Below are positions 63,970 through 64,000 of a stretch of DNA of 64,000 nt, piece by piece. The stretch is from NCBI RefSeq assembly GCF_008370495.1, contig NZ_VTUX01000005.1, positions 124,001 to 188,000 on the forward strand, in the 5' to 3' direction. The position numbers and the translations under genes are program-made. How positions within the stretch are numbered: position 1 is the first letter of the stretch; each line of letters opens with the position of its first letter. Origin of the DNA: Pseudohalioglobus sediminis. GTDB lineage: Bacteria; Pseudomonadota; Gammaproteobacteria; Pseudomonadales; Halieaceae. The notes under the pieces are model-generated. The model was not told the origin of the DNA, did not search any database, and worked only from the letters and a program-made list of their open reading frames with translations.

Positions 63970-64000
63970 AACCTGCCGGCAGCTTAACAAGGTCGCACGT
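63970..64000. other. Window end after the second DUF302 gene
   Basis: Only 31 bases remain. They contain a CTGCCGGCAG palindrome and no start of a new gene that can be recognised. Confidence 0.4.

Overview
The window looks like the replication-origin region of a GC-rich marine gammaproteobacterium, probably near the Halieaceae/OM60 or a related oligotrophic lineage. This placement is inferred from gene content and order, and no database search was run. The core genes keep the pseudomonad-type arrangement around oriC: rpmH-rnpA-yidD-yidC-mnmE on the minus strand, dnaA-dnaN-recF-gyrB diverging on the plus strand, and mnmG-rsmG-parA-parB, atpIBEFHAGDC and glmU-glmS further along the minus strand.

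Layout. 1-3.5 kb: glmS and glmU (UDP-GlcNAc synthesis). 3.5-7.3 kb: a TrmB-type regulator with two matching inverted repeats in its promoter region, an agmatine-to-putrescine pair (aguB-aguA) and a patatin-like protein. 7.4-14.7 kb: the complete nine-gene F1Fo ATP synthase operon, with a near-consensus promoter at one end and a bidirectional terminator at the other. 14.8-16.9 kb: a TonB-dependent receptor inserted between the atp and par genes. 17.0-21.4 kb: parB, parA, rsmG, mnmG. 21.5-44.1 kb: about 22.6 kb of metabolic genes separating mnmG from mnmE, which are usually close together in this arrangement. This block holds two alpha/beta hydrolases, a membrane pyrophosphatase, an M2 peptidase, three acyl-CoA dehydrogenases, a DUF3754 membrane protein, a biotin-dependent acyl-CoA carboxylase cluster resembling the acyclic-terpene (atu) pathway with its TetR regulator, a hemolysin III/PAQR protein, ChaC, and a phosphatase/kinase pair. 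44.5-55.3 kb: mnmE to gyrB. It includes a likely oriC between rpmH and dnaA (DnaA boxes plus an AT-rich stretch) and two parS sites lying inside the recF coding sequence.

55.3-64 kb is an accessory region. It holds a LysR regulator, a double-DUF302 lipoprotein, a DUF4345 membrane protein, an exported sulfatase with an atypical active-site signature, a sterol-desaturase-family hydroxylase coupled to a TauD-type dioxygenase, an AraC regulator, and a second double-DUF302 lipoprotein. The two DUF302 genes are clear paralogues bracketing the cassette, and a diverged 72-bp sequence occurs twice inside it. This is the best candidate for an undescribed system, perhaps scavenging of a sulfated or sulfonated lipid or sterol-like compound, but the substrate is unknown.

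No rRNA, tRNA, CRISPR array, insertion sequence or prophage was found.
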